Position numbers and translations under genes: made by a program. From the NCBI GenBank assembly GCA_018105865.1, contig CM030841.1, positions 10,115,729 through 10,179,728 on the forward strand: a stretch of DNA of 64,000 nt, written 5' to 3'. Below the pieces are notes generated by a model, which was not told the origin of the DNA, searched no databases, and saw nothing but the letters and a program-made list of their open reading frames with translations. This DNA comes from Metaphire vulgaris (lineage: Eukaryota; Annelida; Clitellata; Crassiclitellata; Megascolecidae). This document shows positions 12,512-23,432 of the stretch, piece by piece. Every line of letters begins with the position of its first letter. The stretch's first letter is position 1.

Positions 12512-14005
12512 ATGAAATCTTCAGTTGCATGCATTTCTTTGAAGGCTTTGTGGAGAGGAGCTTATGTGCGACTGCAGATGCAAAACGTCAAAGATGAATA
12601 CAAAGCACTTTTCACAAAGCTTGATAGCAAATCTACTATGATAGTTCAGTGGTCATCAAGGCTGTGCAGACCAAGGTTTCTTTCAGCTAGTGATGAATCA
12701 AAGTTGTCAAAACCCAAGTTAGGCAAATATCAATTGAGTCAGATCACTCAAACACAAGACGAACAAATTCAGACTGGAGATCAACCAAATTATGATGCTG
12801 ATGTCACTTCATTAAAACATGCAATGAATCAGACTTTGGGACATGAAGTTAAGAATAAAGAAGTGAATTCAATTGAAGTACAGTTTTCTCTTGAGATGAA
12901 AGATTTTACTGAGGTTAAAACAGCATTGGATCACCAAAGGTCTAACTTGACAGGTAAATGCAGTTTGGTATTATAATTATTATTATTATTGTTACATGGT
13001 TGTTAATGCATGCTAAGTCATTCACCTAATGAAGAATTGTTAAGTGTGAAGCATGCCGGAGGTGAAAAACTTGGCCAAGGTTGCTACACGGTGGATAGGG
13101 TCAGATTCGAGCGTTACCCTCCAGCAGCATGGCAGTTATCCTACTGCTACTCCACAGCACCCCATAAGCTTATGTGCTTATGAGCTTATTTGCAACTGCA
13201 AGTGCAAAATATAACAAATGAATACAAAGTACTGTTCACAAAACTGCAGTTACACCTCAGTTCTTTATTAAAGATCTAGTTTAGGTTATGTCTTTTTGAC
13301 TATAATTAGCTAAGTTTTCACAATTTGTGAGTTTACAATCCATGAACATACAATTCAATCATCTATCTCGCTAATGCCACTTTATAGTTCAGTGGAACAT
13401 CAACTCATATCTCATCAAAAGTATTTGAGCAACTCTAATATATTTCCTCAGCATCGCAGAGGCCCCACTCGGTGTAAAACATTATTATTTTGCTAATATC
13501 TAAATTGTTTTCAAAGTTGATGATTTTAGTCACTATTTTGCTGTACTTTTAAGAAGGATAATATTACTCTAAATATGATGACATTTTTAGAGAAAGTTCC
13601 GGTTGATCTTGCCACTGCTGAGGAGCAGAGGCACAATCTAGCTTTAGAACTGCTTTGGCTCCAACAGGCAATAATCAGTCGAAAACAGGTTTTTCTACTT
13701 AAGAATCATTCTATAAATTTTGCTTGTCTACTGTTAGTTTTGGGCATCACTTAAACAGCACTTATAGTCACCAACATTATACTACACACAGAGATCTGAA
13801 TATCTGTTCAATGACATTGTGTAGGTTTACTAGAAATGCTTGTTTTGCAGTTTAACTAGCAGGACCAAGTTGTTTCAGTATGCAGCTTATTTTTCAGTTG
13901 TTGATAAAGCCAAATATTCTTGGTATTTTACTTATTGTGTTTGTGTTTTTGTTTTTCTTTCAGTATCTCCGACACAAGACCAAAATTATGCAGCAAGGAA
14001 GCTGA
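12512..14005 (+). CDS. IQCC: IQCC-like protein (IQ domain-containing protein C)
   Basis: Three exons are read: 12512-12953, 13591-13688 and 13964-14005 (stop TGA 14003-14005), giving about 193 residues. The donors are GTAAAT and GTTTTT, the acceptors TTTTTAG and CTTTCAG, and the phases (1, then 0) join in frame. Near the N-terminus SLKALWRGAYVRLQ fits an IQ calmodulin-binding motif (RGxxxR). WSSRLCRPRFL and the C-terminal EEQRHNLALELLWLQQAI followed by SRKQYLRHK match the conserved ends of vertebrate IQCC. The start is the first in-frame ATG. A possible acceptor TCTTCAG at 12518-12524 means a short upstream exon could exist instead. The protein is much shorter than human IQCC (over 450 residues), mainly in its middle. 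The function of the family is not established; calmodulin binding is inferred from the IQ motif. Confidence 0.78.
13080..13165 (-). repeat. Possible tRNA-related SINE in IQCC intron
   Basis: Read on the minus strand, GTGGAGTAGCAGTAGG resembles a polymerase III A box, and GCTCGAATCTGACC about 35 bp downstream resembles a B box. The ends GTGGA and TCCAC could pair like an acceptor stem. The T arm does not fold well, so this is not a functional tRNA. Confidence 0.35.
13183..13246 (+). pseudogene. Decayed duplicate of the start of IQCC exon 2
   Basis: This stretch aligns without gaps to IQCC exon 2 from about 12556, with 52 of 64 positions identical by eye. In the exon frame it still encodes AYLQLQVQNITNEYKVLFTK, close to AYVRLQMQNVKDEYKALFTK in the real exon. 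An in-frame stop precedes it and another follows after about a dozen further codons. It is a partial tandem duplication left in the intron, not a usable exon. Confidence 0.8.
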
Positions 14006-14989
14006 TGGCTGCAGAATTATTTTTTAAGAAACTAGATTTAATCAATTTCTGTCTTGAACAGAAGAAATTGTTATTTGAATATTCCATATATATGTAAATC
14101 ATTACTTACCAAATGATGACCAGTTTTAGGTTATTTTGAATTACATTAAGAATATATCTAAGAAATACTTACATTTGCACCAAGGACGATTTTGTCTTGC
14201 ACTAAAATGAAACGTTTGCAAGTTTTCTTTTTCTCAAATGCAGATGTTTTTGCAACAGGTCTTATTCAAAGGTTTTATGTGCACAGTAAAAATATGATGA
14301 ATCTTATTGCACTCCTGCAGTTATAACGGCTACCTTATTTAGTGGAATTCCCAATTCATGTGATTAGACCAATCTAAGAACAGATATCAATCCAGAGGAG
14401 AGTATGAACATTCCATGAGGGTTGTGGGCAGTATATTGCTAGATAATGTACGTAGGCCTATTACCGTACCTAATGCAAAAGTTATAAGCAAAGAATCGTA
14501 CAGGAAGAAAAATTATTCAAATTAATAGTCGCGGTTTACTTTAAGATGCAGTAAAGGTCAATAGCAAAAATTTGTTTAAGCAATTTGAGCTCACAACAAG
14601 ATACAGTATGGATTTCAAGTGTTTCAGTAGGATCTGTCCTGTGTGAGAAGTGCAGTTGGCCAAATTTTTTGCAAATATAATTCTGCTGTTTACTAATGAT
14701 TTTATTCTGAATCAATGATGATCGTTTGTAATTTGTAGACTTTAAGAAAAATATCTTAAACTCGGACATCAATAATATTATTTGCAAGTTGCAACTATTT
14801 CAACCACAGAGCCATAACAGAGAAGATACGAAGAAATATTTAGGGACTGATTGGAAAAGAAGAACCGATATAAGAACGCGTAATGGCGGGCGTCGAATGA
14901 AGAAGCGGATTTATGTTGAAATTCCGGAAAATTGGAGTAAAATTAGAGAATTTTGAGGCGTTCGAGATCGTTTTTGCGGACATCGCGCA
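14006..14989. other. Spacer between IQCC and PIGU
   Basis: AT-rich, about 1 kb. A degenerate copy of the CR1/L2-like LINE 3' end lies at about 14610-14655 (minus strand, stem positions 14618-14625 and 14647-14654). The last 120 bp before the PIGU start are CpG-richer and probably hold its promoter and 5' UTR; no TATA box is evident. Confidence 0.45.
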
Positions 14990-16303
14990 ATGAATTTCCA
15001 GCTTTACGTCGTGATTGGCGTCGGCGTTGCCGTTCGTCTCTGGCTGTTCTCGTCCAACGTGTCTGACTATTTCGCCGAGAGAAATGAGTTCGTCACCCCG
15101 TTGACTGCCTGGAAACGCGTCGTCGAAGGCCTCGCCCTGCACCGCATCGGCGTCTCTCCCTACATCGGCGATGTCTACCACGAAATGCCGCTGACCCTGC
15201 GCCTCTGGAACTACTTCGACAGGACCTTCGACGACACTGTTAAGTACGTGTTTGTGGCTCTCGACGTTGCCACGGCCCTGGTACTGTATCAGGTGGCTAC
15301 GAATTTGGTCGCCTATCTGCTTCAGAGACAAGTGGAGGACGTTAAAAAGTACGATGTATCGTCGGTGAAACTGATCTTGAAGGCGGACGTTCTTGCGTGG
15401 AGTCGTCTCTACGTTCTTTGCGTCTATCTGCTGAACCCGTTGTCCATAGCGTCGTGTGTGGCGAAGAGTACCGCAGTATTGAACAACCTTGCAGTGGCAT
15501 TGGTTTTTTTGTTTACCCTTAAGGCAAACCGTTTTGCTGTCAGCATATTTATTGCTGTGGCCACTTATCTCTCGCTGTATCCTATAGTGCTTGTGGTTCC
15601 AGCAGCTATTTTTATTGCACAGAAAGACTCAAATTCGATAAATCTTAGGAATCACATTGCAGTTATATCAGTTGTGCAGACAGTGATCTGTACTTGTTGT
15701 GCAGTTGGTCTGCTTCTGTATGGTTCTCATGAGTTGCAGGGATCTTGGAATTTTCTCGAACCAACTTACGGATTCATCTTGAATGTTCCAGATCTCACTC
15801 CAAACATTGGAATCTTTTGGTATTTCTTCACAGAAATGTTTGAACATTTTCGTCTGTTCTTTATCTGTGTTTTTCAAATCCACGCATTTATTTATGTAGT
15901 GCCACTGTCTATTCGTTTGCATCATCAGCCAATATTCTTGATGTACATTCTTATTGCACTTATGGCAATCTTTAAGTCATATCCATCATATGCTGATTTG
16001 GCATTTTACATTTCATTACTGCCACTTTGGAGACATGTAATGGGTTATATGCGTAACAATTTTGTTATAACTGTTATGTTTGCAGTATGCATAGTTCTTG
16101 CACCAGTTCTTTGGCACCTTTGGGTACAGGCAGGAAGTGCAAATGCAAATTTCTATTTTGCCATAACATTGGTCGTATGCTCAGCACAAATTTTTCTAGT
16201 GACAGATCTTCTGTTTGCGTTTCTTCGACACGAATTTGACCTCATTCATGGAGTTAAGAGGCCAATTATTGATGGAAAGCCAGCTCAGGTCATTTTGGAA
16301 TGA
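14990..16303 (+). CDS. PIGU: PIG-U, GPI transamidase subunit, single exon
   Basis: PIG-U is a multi-pass ER membrane subunit of the GPI transamidase complex, with PIG-K, PIG-T, PIG-S and GPAA1. The complex attaches GPI anchors to proteins, and PIG-U takes part in recognising the lipid anchor. The 437-codon frame is full length (the human protein has 435 residues). Conserved blocks are SPLT-type WKRVVEGLALH near residue 40, GVSPYIGDVYHE, YLLNPLSIASCVAKST, ATYLSLYP, PDLTPNIGIFWYFFTEMF, IFKSYP, WHLWVQAGSAN and LRHEFDLIHG. Hydrophobic segments run throughout. The ATG at 14990 lies where family members start. The frame has no intron, although vertebrate PIGU has many. The first 550 bases are GC- and CpG-rich and the remainder AT-rich. 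Single-exon structure suggests an old retrocopy that replaced the parent gene, or lineage-specific intron loss. Confidence 0.96.
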   Translation: MNFQLYVVIGVGVAVRLWLFSSNVSDYFAERNEFVTPLTAWKRVVEGLALHRIGVSPYIGDVYHEMPLTLRLWNYFDRTFDDTVKYVFVALDVATALVLYQVATNLVAYLLQRQVEDVKKYDVSSVKLILKADVLAWSRLYVLCVYLLNPLSIASCVAKSTAVLNNLAVALVFLFTLKANRFAVSIFIAVATYLSLYPIVLVVPAAIFIAQKDSNSINLRNHIAVISVVQTVICTCCAVGLLLYGSHELQGSWNFLEPTYGFILNVPDLTPNIGIFWYFFTEMFEHFRLFFICVFQIHAFIYVVPLSIRLHHQPIFLMYILIALMAIFKSYPSYADLAFYISLLPLWRHVMGYMRNNFVITVMFAVCIVLAPVLWHLWVQAGSANANFYFAITLVVCSAQIFLVTDLLFAFLRHEFDLIHGVKRPIIDGKPAQVILE

Positions 16304-16468
16304 CTTCATTGGACCTGTTATATGAAATATTTCAGCAGTTTGTAGCTGAATTACACAGAATTTAAATGAGGTCACTTGATGAATCATTTTTGTGGAAATG
16401 GATGTATCTCTGTTATGAATTTTGCACCTGTTTGTTTGTTTGTCATTATGGCATGTTGGGAGTAATTG

Positions 16469-16474
16469 AATAAA
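16469..16474 (+). terminator. PIGU polyadenylation signal
   Basis: A canonical AATAAA lies 166 bp after the PIGU stop codon, on the same strand and at a usual distance for a short 3' UTR. Confidence 0.6.
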
Positions 16475-17011
16475 CAGTGAAACAGCAGAACAGAAATATC
16501 AAGGCAAAAAAGAAATTGTGTCATTCCTGTTGAAATTTATCTTTGTTCTTAATTTTTATATGCCTGTAGTTTTGCTATGATAAATTAATAATTAATATGC
16601 AGTCTGATGCAAAGTCTGATTCCAGGAATGTTGAAACTGTTCTTGAAACAATTGCCTGTGGCTGTCTGTTGGATTTGTTGACAAAATATAAAATTTTATA
16701 TTGATTGTACAATATGTTGACAGAATGTAATAAGAGTTATTTACATGCTTTAAATTGAAACTGATTTTTCAAGGGACTGTAAGTCAATACTGTAATGAAG
16801 TGTTTGTTTAACACCAAATTTTAATGTAAAATGTTTTAAGTCAACAATTAAAGACGATTCTATAAATTGCAATTAACAGTGTTATATTACCAATACAGTA
16901 TATATTACATTTTGGTTGTCTAATTTTGAGAAATTTGCAACTAATATTTATAAAAACACATTTTGGTTGTCAGTTTATGCTTTGATGCATTGCTTTAAGA
17001 TCCAGGGTAGG
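16475..17011. other. AT-rich spacer after PIGU
   Basis: No gene or repeat was recognised, apart from two direct copies of ACATTTTGGTTGTC near 16909 and 16959. Confidence 0.4.
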
Positions 17012-17560
17012 AAGATGGCAGGTTGTTTACACGCTGGAGGATGTATGTTTCACTGGAGCCCTAAGGTCGACTCAGTCTTACTCACTAGAAGTAAAAGTAA
17101 ACTGAAGGTTTCACCTGTAGGCTCAATGCCCGTAGGGTCCAGTGCTGATCCCCATATTTTTGTGGCCATCAGCCCATAGGTGGCTAAGCCATACATTGGC
17201 GGACGGTGGCCAGTCTCTTCCGCCGAACCTATGGTTACTTTCGCAATTCAGTTTGATGTTACAAACTTACAAGTTACAATCATCCTTTAGCAAATAAGGC
17301 TGAGTTGGCCTTAGGGGCTCCTACGGGATTGAACCCGTTCCGTCGGCGTGCCTGGCCAGCATGTAACCACTTCTGCCATCTTCCTGCCCTAGAAGACAGT
17401 GGTAAAAATGAGGAGCAGCATTAAGCTGTTAAGGTAAAAGCAGGCCTTGACGTTTGACTGGCAATCTACTCTAGAGTAATGTCGTAAGTCACCTGCGTTG
17501 CTGTACTTCTTAGCAACCGGAGATCAGTGGCGGTGCCAACCCTCGTATCGAGTATGGCCT
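17012..17560. repeat. Rearranged cluster of a tRNA-derived SINE
   Basis: Three pieces of the SINE at 23993-24235 are present. A plus-strand head at 17012-17085 contains GGAAGATGGCAG and GGAGCCCTAAGGTCGAC. A minus-strand head at about 17290-17397 has, on its own strand, an A-box-like TGGCAGAAGTGG and a B-box GGTTCAATCCC. A plus-strand body at 17400-17560 contains AAAATGAGGAGCAGC and CGGAGATCAG. The mixed orientation means either overlapping insertions or later rearrangement. Confidence 0.7.
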
Positions 17561-18151
17561 CTGTATGGGACACCTTTTTAAGACACTGTAGTTGCTATTG
17601 AGAGGAATGGTGCAAACATTTCTAGCATGGAATCAGTTTATACCAGACACTAACTACAGTAGCATTGTGATTAAAGCATTGTCAGTAGATGTTGTTGAAT
17701 GAATTGCATTGGCAGACACATTGATATGAAAAGAAATGCATGGTATCTAGTTATCTACTTTATTGCATCAAACGAGACACTTGTTTCAAGGGTGCTATTT
17801 TTATGAAAAGTTTATTCATTTTCATGCTCTTAATAAGATTTCTTCAAGATAATCTAAATTGAACAGGTTTTTTTGAGGTTAAAATCAAAGGTAGCCCAAG
17901 GTTTTTCATTAAGCTTCCCCAACCAGCACAACAAAGCATTACACTTTTTGCGGGGCAGGGTAAATGCAATGTGATTTATTGACTCGTATGAACTTTCCAT
18001 TGAATGCCTATAATTGAAGGTTTTGGGCTGGAGTGCATGTACAGTCTACTGTGTCCACTGAAACTGACTACATGTGTGTATGCCTGTCTTTAATATTGTT
18101 GAGCCTCATGACACCCTATTAAAGCTGCTTTCTCTTCATACTCACATTTTA

Positions 18152-18161
18152 TGTATGTATG

Positions 18162-18192
<31 letters not shown>

Positions 18193-18195
18193 ATA

Positions 18196-18251
<56 letters not shown>
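18152..18251. repeat. (ATGT)n then (AT)n microsatellite
   Basis: A run of ATGT tetramers grades into about 30 AT dinucleotides. Confidence 0.95.
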
Positions 18252-18254
<3 letters not shown>

Positions 18255-18488
18255 TCGTTTTCACATGCAATATACATGTAGAATGTGACTCCCAACGAGT
18301 CATTGTTATGATATTCAATACACTTGATAAGATTAAAACAAACTTGGCTTTTGATTAGCACCAGTTGCATTCACCAGATGGCTGATTGCAATATTCTGTA
18401 AACAGAATTTGTAATGTTGGATGAGGCTTCTCCAAAATTAACTAAGCAGGGATATTTTTACACCCCCACCCCTAAAACCAGCCAACAC

Positions 18489-18731
18489 CAGGGACGTCAT
18501 TTGGGGGCAGGGGCAACGGCTCCCTCCGATTTTTAGGGACACATTTTTTGCCAATGTTTTTGTTATTTAGTTTTAAAATGTAAATTGGCTAAATAACAGG
18601 TAAAAAGACTGAAAAGGAAGGCTTGATTCGCACAAATTGACCGACAAGCTAAAAAATGGTCGTCAACTTTTTCGCAAACTTGTCAGATCAAAAGTGTCTT
18701 GGCCCCTGAAAACAGTGAAATGACGTCTCTG
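18489..18731. mobile_element. hAT-type miniature element (CAGGGACGTCATTT end)
   Basis: The ends are CAGGGACGTCATTT and AAATGACGTCTCTG, good inverted repeats. Flanks GCCAACAC and CTCAACAC match at 6 of 8 positions. A copy of the shared GACAAGC-A-run-GGTCGTC motif lies at 18643-18668. Non-coding. Confidence 0.7.
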
Positions 18732-19070
18732 CTCAACACCCCCTTCAATTTGAGGTCGACACCCTCAAAATTTGGTAATGTGACAATGGTATGCATACAA
18801 AATGCATACTAATTAGCCCTGAACACACCCCCATGGAGAAGTACACTAACTTTTATTCTCAGATGACTTTTTTGGCTTGTCAGCCTTTTTTGGTCAAAAT
18901 TTTCCAAATTTCGACACCCCAGATTTTCCAGACACCCCCTTGCAAATTCACAATCCTAGAAATAACCCTGTAACTGAGGCTCCTTCACATTAGGCCTAAT
19001 TGATTAACTCGGTGTTTCCCAAAAGTTTGGAACCGTGGCCCACTTCAGCGGTTTTGTAACGTGCCGCGCC

Positions 19071-19452
19071 CAGTGGCGTCATTTCACACTTTTCTTGGGG
19101 GGGGCGAGAAATTTTGTAAAAATTTTCTTTTAAATTTTTAAATTTTTTGATATTTTTCGACTTAACGGCTTAAAAAGTTGACGACCTTTTTTTGCTCGTC
19201 AGTCCTTTTTTACGATTACTTATTTCAGGTTGCTCGACATCAAGCACGAGTTTCCCAAAAAGTTGACGACTTTTTTTTTGTTCGTCAGCCCTTTTTTACG
19301 GTTAGCTTACTCTTGGTGACGTTTTTTTGCCCCCCCCCAACGCAAATCGCGTCCCTGTTTTTGTTTTTTATTGCGCATTAATGCATTATAAATTAATATT
19401 TTCATTTCCTTGGGGGCACAGCCCCCCCAGCACCCCTCAAATGACGCCTCTG
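19071..19452. mobile_element. hAT-type miniature element with exact 8-bp target duplication
   Basis: The ends are CAGTGGCGTCATTT and AAATGACGCCTCTG. The 8-bp direct repeat GCCGCGCC is exact on both sides (19063-19070 and 19453-19460). Two copies of the GACGACC-T-run-GCTCGTCAG motif lie at 19178-19203 and 19262-19290. It appears to have landed inside another repeat that begins near 19013 (GGTGTTTCCCAAAAG). Confidence 0.85.
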
Positions 19453-19496
19453 GCCGCGCCCCTAATCATACTAAGTAAGTAAGTAAAATCTCGTGG

Positions 19497-19510
19497 ATTT
19501 CTATAGCGCC
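19497..19510 (+). repeat. Copy of the TTTATATAGCGC repeat
   Basis: TTTCTATAGCGCC is preceded by tandem AAGT and ATCTCGTGGA. The same arrangement (AAGTAG, ATCTCGTAGATTTATATAGCGC) occurs at 24670-24714. Related cores lie at 11870 (minus), 20493, 22520, 25071 and 44012. The repeat class is not identified. Confidence 0.5.
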
Positions 19511-19739
19511 TTGGAAAGCAGCACAACATAGCATGTAGTATTAGAAAATGCATTAGAACATCTGGCGAACGTTAGTTGAAAAGACTTCTGAGTTTTGAAT
19601 AAATGGCGAAACAAAAGCTCTGATTCATTTCAAATGAAAATATGGCAAATATATTAGGCATAATTATTTGTATTTTTATGAAATAAAACGAAAGGATAGA
19701 AATAGATACTTTCAAATTTCTTGAAAATTATCTTTTTAA

Positions 19740-20223
19740 AATTTTGCTGTAACATACATTTGTTACGCCTCTTCAAAATCCTATAAGTATGGAAAATCGC
19801 TTAGCACTAGGTGCCTTACCCATTTCTTTGGACTAGAAATTCTCTATTGTTAGTGGAGTTTCTGAGCAAAATGGTCAGAATAGGGGTTCCTTGCGTTATC
19901 GCGAAATATGATTAATTTTTAAAAGTACTAAGCCTATAGAGTTTTAACTGTCTGCCGTCACTGACTGTCCTGCCTCATTCAGTGCATTGATTTAAAAAAA
20001 CATTTATTTTTAAAAGCTTTTAAAATTTTAGCCTTGATGACGTCTCACGTCCTGCTCACATGACAACAATTTTGCTCACAGAAACTCAAACCTTAGGGGG
20101 AACACTGGAGATTAGGTATGCTGGTAGATAGGAGGTAGGGCCTACCTCTTTCTCTTAGGCTATATTTGTTTCAAGGTAGGTAGGCCTAGCCATAAAAGGT
20201 TAAGAAACACCGGCGGAGAGTGA

Positions 20224-20227
<4 letters not shown>
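19740..20227. other. AT-rich spacer with one hAT-like end
   Basis: The complement of CAGTGTTCCCCCTAAGG lies at about 20090-20107 and resembles the end of the element at 6202. The partner end was not found. Nothing else was recognised. Confidence 0.35.

Positions 20228-20310
<83 letters not shown>
20227..20310. repeat. (AG)n microsatellite
   Basis: About 42 uninterrupted AG dinucleotides. Long frames of Arg-Glu or Ser-Leu across it are artefacts of the repeat. Confidence 0.97.
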
Positions 20311-20314
<4 letters not shown>

Positions 20315-20761
20315 GTCTATCCGGGCGACGGCGTTTGATTTGGATGCGACTATAGGTCTCTTGGCGGCCATCGCAGGTCGGCAAGAGAGCGCTCGACCGG
20401 CGCGGACACAGTTGGGAAGGCAGACCAGTAGCCTCACACGTCCGCTGCCACGCAGGTTGGTTGATCAATGCTTCGTGGAAAGGCGCCGCTGCTTATATAG
20501 CGCCTGTATTTGCGCTGTCGGATCTTAGCTCGTTTTCTCGTTCGGAGCACGAGAAGCGTTTCGGCGATGGCTTTGACGGTGCGATGAAAGACAACGAACC
20601 AAACAGGTGACTTACCGGTAGATCTAATCACATTTTGTATCTTTCGCAGGTGTTTCTTTGTGTCAAGCCGACGATTTCAGTTCATCTGCTGCTGGACAGC
20701 AACGTGGCTCTATGCTATCAGTCGCGTCTTTTAAGACTTAAACGCACCCATTTAATTCAGG

Positions 20762-21294
20762 TTAGACCATTCATTTTCATCATCATCATCAGCAGCAGCA
20801 GCAGCAGCATTTTAGTTGCTTTCTGCCAGCTATTAGCGGCAATAGCTAGACACAAAACTTTTCCATTTATCTTTTTCCGTTGTTAATCTCATTCCATCTA
20901 TTATTGTCATTTGATATCTTTCAAAGTCTTCTTTGATGTTATCTATCCACTTTTTCATGGGTCTTCCTCTTCCTCTTTTGCCTTCTTTGTATGTGTAGAG
21001 TGCTTTATATGGTAGTCTGTTGCTTTTCATTCTATTTACGTGTCCATACCATCTAAGTCTTTTTGTTTTGATTTTATCTATTATTGTCTCTTTCATCCCC
21101 AGTCTTTTCCTGATGTCTTCATTTCTTATTCTTTGTAATCTACTTACTCCCAATATCTTTCTCAAACAACTCATTTCTGCCACCAACTGTCTGTTTTCAT
21201 CTGCTCTTGTTTCTGATCCATAAAGCATTCGTGGAACAATGATAGTGTTGTATATTTCATTTTTGTGTTGATCTTTATTTCTTTTGCATTCCAA
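20762..21294 (-). pseudogene. RTE-like LINE, C-terminal fragment with triplet tail
   Basis: The minus-strand frame 20833-21294 (about 153 codons) encodes the C-terminal part of an endonuclease-reverse transcriptase polyprotein. Diagnostic blocks are VPRMLYGSET, KIKTKRLRWYGHVNRM, and GRGRPMKKWIDNIKEDF close to the C-terminus. The catalytic RT domain is missing upstream, so this is a 5'-truncated copy. After the stop, the element ends in a tail of CTG and ATG triplets (about 20776-20808 on the plus strand as CAT/CAG). Short triplet tails are usual for RTE-type elements. The exact clade is an inference. Confidence 0.85.
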
Positions 21295-21335
21295 ATATGT
21301 CTAAGTCTAGACAATTCATTTGGTTAGAGTGTTAG

Positions 21336-21355
21336 ACCATTATTATTATTACTAT

Positions 21356-21427
<72 letters not shown>

Positions 21428-21488
21428 GAGTGTTAGACCATTATTATTATTACTATTACTACTACACAACAACAACAAATACTACTAT

Positions 21489-21555
<67 letters not shown>

Positions 21556-21592
21556 GCTACTGCTACTAATACTACTACTACTACTACTACAG
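21336..21592. repeat. (ACT)n microsatellite arrays
   Basis: Long ACT arrays surround a duplicated unit (GTGTTAGACCATTATTATTA occurs at 21326 and 21430). No coding sequence; the poly-Thr frames are artefacts. Confidence 0.95.
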
Positions 21593-21720
21593 ATTCACTC
21601 ACCCCCTTCCTTTTGAGCCCGCAACGCCATTTGGGCTTGAATTCATTTGGGAGGAGAGCTAGCTTCAGGCTTGGGGGGTTTGGGCCCTCAAGCCAATGCC
21701 TAGCTACGTTCCTGCTACTA

Positions 21721-21727
21721 CTACTGC

Positions 21728-21793
<66 letters not shown>
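21721..21793. repeat. (ATT)n microsatellite
   Basis: About 22 ATT triplets follow a partial ACT run. It lies near a block resembling a hAT end (CCTAGCTACGTTCCTG). Confidence 0.9.
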
Positions 21794-22739
21794 GCACTAG
21801 ACATCAGCTTTTGAACGACTTGTAATTAGGAAGTAATCTATCTCACTACGGCCGCTCCGTAGTGACAGGGATAAATTGAAATCTAAGACCCTTCGATTAT
21901 AGGGCAGACTAGTTACCACTAAATCGCATCGTTCTCATCAATGGGTTTAGAAGGTAGAACATGCAGTGAGACCAGATATTTAGAGAAATTAACTCCACAG
22001 TTCGTTTTCTAGCTGACGCTGACTGTAGTAGCTATTGAAGAAGATAGTAACTTAACACTGCGTACTGTTTCTTAAAACAACGCTACTAACGTTTTCATTA
22101 CGAAAAGCGAAATATTTAGAACTTACACAGATGTCAATTAATTAGGTGCGATTGTATTGGGGGGGGGGGGGAGGTAGCGTGGATTAGACCCACGGTTCAA
22201 AGCTGGACAAAATGACACAACTATCTGCACAAAATATAGCAGAATGTCAGAAATATTTCTTTCATTGTTACGTCTTGAATGGACGTTTGGACATACTGTA
22301 GGCTAAGCCTCTGCCGTTTCTCCGTCTCACAAACACAACGATATTTTGACGGAACCAAAATACCTCGCCAGCGAATTTCTCGCGTGATTTTCTCGGCAAG
22401 TTGCTGTAGTTTCTAATCGTTTATTGCTCCCGATCGAATGCATGCCAGAATTAAATGCCGGGCTCTACATGCGACAAATACATGTATCATGCGACTATCA
22501 GATGGTGAAATACATTCGATTTATATAGCGCTTTGATTTGTATACACATGGCGTCAGCCTATAGAGCGCAATGCGTAGACCATAATAATTGTTCCCTTTC
22601 GGCTTGACCTCAATGACCCCTAATTCTGCTCGGATCTGGTGCTCCTCGTTACCATTGTGACTAATGTCAAAAATTCGTCGCCAAAATTGAAGTTCCATAC
22701 GCAATCATCGATCGACGCCTTAATCTCTTGGTTTCAAAA
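21794..22739. other. Spacer, no gene recognised
   Basis: It contains a G12 run at 22160-22171 and a copy of the TTTATATAGCGC repeat at 22520-22531. No open frame resembles a known protein. Confidence 0.4.
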
Positions 22740-22900
22740 TGATACTTTCACTGGCCTACGACGAGACAGAGAAGGATTCCGTTAAGTATCATGTGAATTT
22801 AATGGATCTGTTGACTGTGCGAGCGATGCTCTGAATCGCGACGACTTCCGGTTCGAATTGACTTCCGGAGAAGCGGGAACAAGATTACGTCTGGCTCATG

Positions 22901-22938
<38 letters not shown>

Positions 22939-23125
22939 TCGCGTAATCATCCCGGGCGCCGGGATTATCCGAAGCGTCGTCACTCAATGGACCACTCGCG
23001 AAGTCACTCTAAGCCCCACGACGCATAAACACTCGAAACGCTCGAATCGAGTGACATCAGTTTCCGCGAAACCATCTAAGACCTCTGCATTGAAAAGAAT
23101 TAACGAATTACGACATAGGCCTACA
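22740..23125. other. CpG-richer block with (CAG)n run
   Basis: This 390-bp block has a clearly higher CpG content than its neighbours and holds about 12 CAG triplets (22902-22937). Open frames run through it on both strands (poly-Ser plus, poly-Ala minus), but they are driven by the CAG run and no domain is recognised. It could be an unannotated promoter or first exon; nothing proves it. Confidence 0.3.
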
Positions 23126-23149
23126 TAGCACTACTACCACTTCTGCTAC

Positions 23150-23187
23150 TATTATTATTACTACTACTACTGCTACTGCTACTGCTG

Positions 23188-23233
<46 letters not shown>

Positions 23234-23361
23234 CACTACTGCTACTGCTACTGCTACCACTATTGCTACTGCCACCACTCACCACCACTGCCCAACCTGC
23301 ACCACCACCACCACACCACTACTACCACTACTACTACTACTACTACTGACGACGACTACTG

Positions 23362-23431
<70 letters not shown>
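23150..23431. repeat. (ACT)n / (ACC)n microsatellite region
   Basis: Interrupted ACT arrays with ACC, GCT and GAC variants. Poly-Val and poly-Thr frames here are repeat artefacts. Confidence 0.95.

Positions 23432-23432
<1 letters not shown>

Noticed and set aside
13968..14097. Alternative frame continuing past the IQCC stop (SPTQDQNYAARKLMAAE...)
   Set aside because: The phase-0 acceptor at 13964 puts the exon in the frame YLRHKTKIMQQGS, which matches IQCC and then stops.
14840..15331. 163-codon minus-strand frame opposite the start of PIGU
   Set aside because: It is the antisense shadow of a GC-rich coding exon and shows no family resemblance.
17283..17397. tRNA gene on the minus strand
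   Set aside because: A and B boxes are present, but the cloverleaf does not close and the unit is part of a dispersed SINE.
20160..20468. Arg-Glu or Ser-Leu rich frames across the AG repeat
   Set aside because: Driven by the dinucleotide repeat on both strands; flanks have no recognised domain or splice pattern.
21336..21592. CRISPR-like regular repeat pattern in the ACT arrays
   Set aside because: There are no spacers, only uninterrupted triplets, and the genome is eukaryotic.
21430..21825. Long frames of poly-Thr, poly-Leu or poly-Asn (also around 23279, 29750, 45084, 48022, 60712, 62436, 63137 and 63630)
   Set aside because: They are translations of ACT, ATT or AAT microsatellites with no other coding signal.
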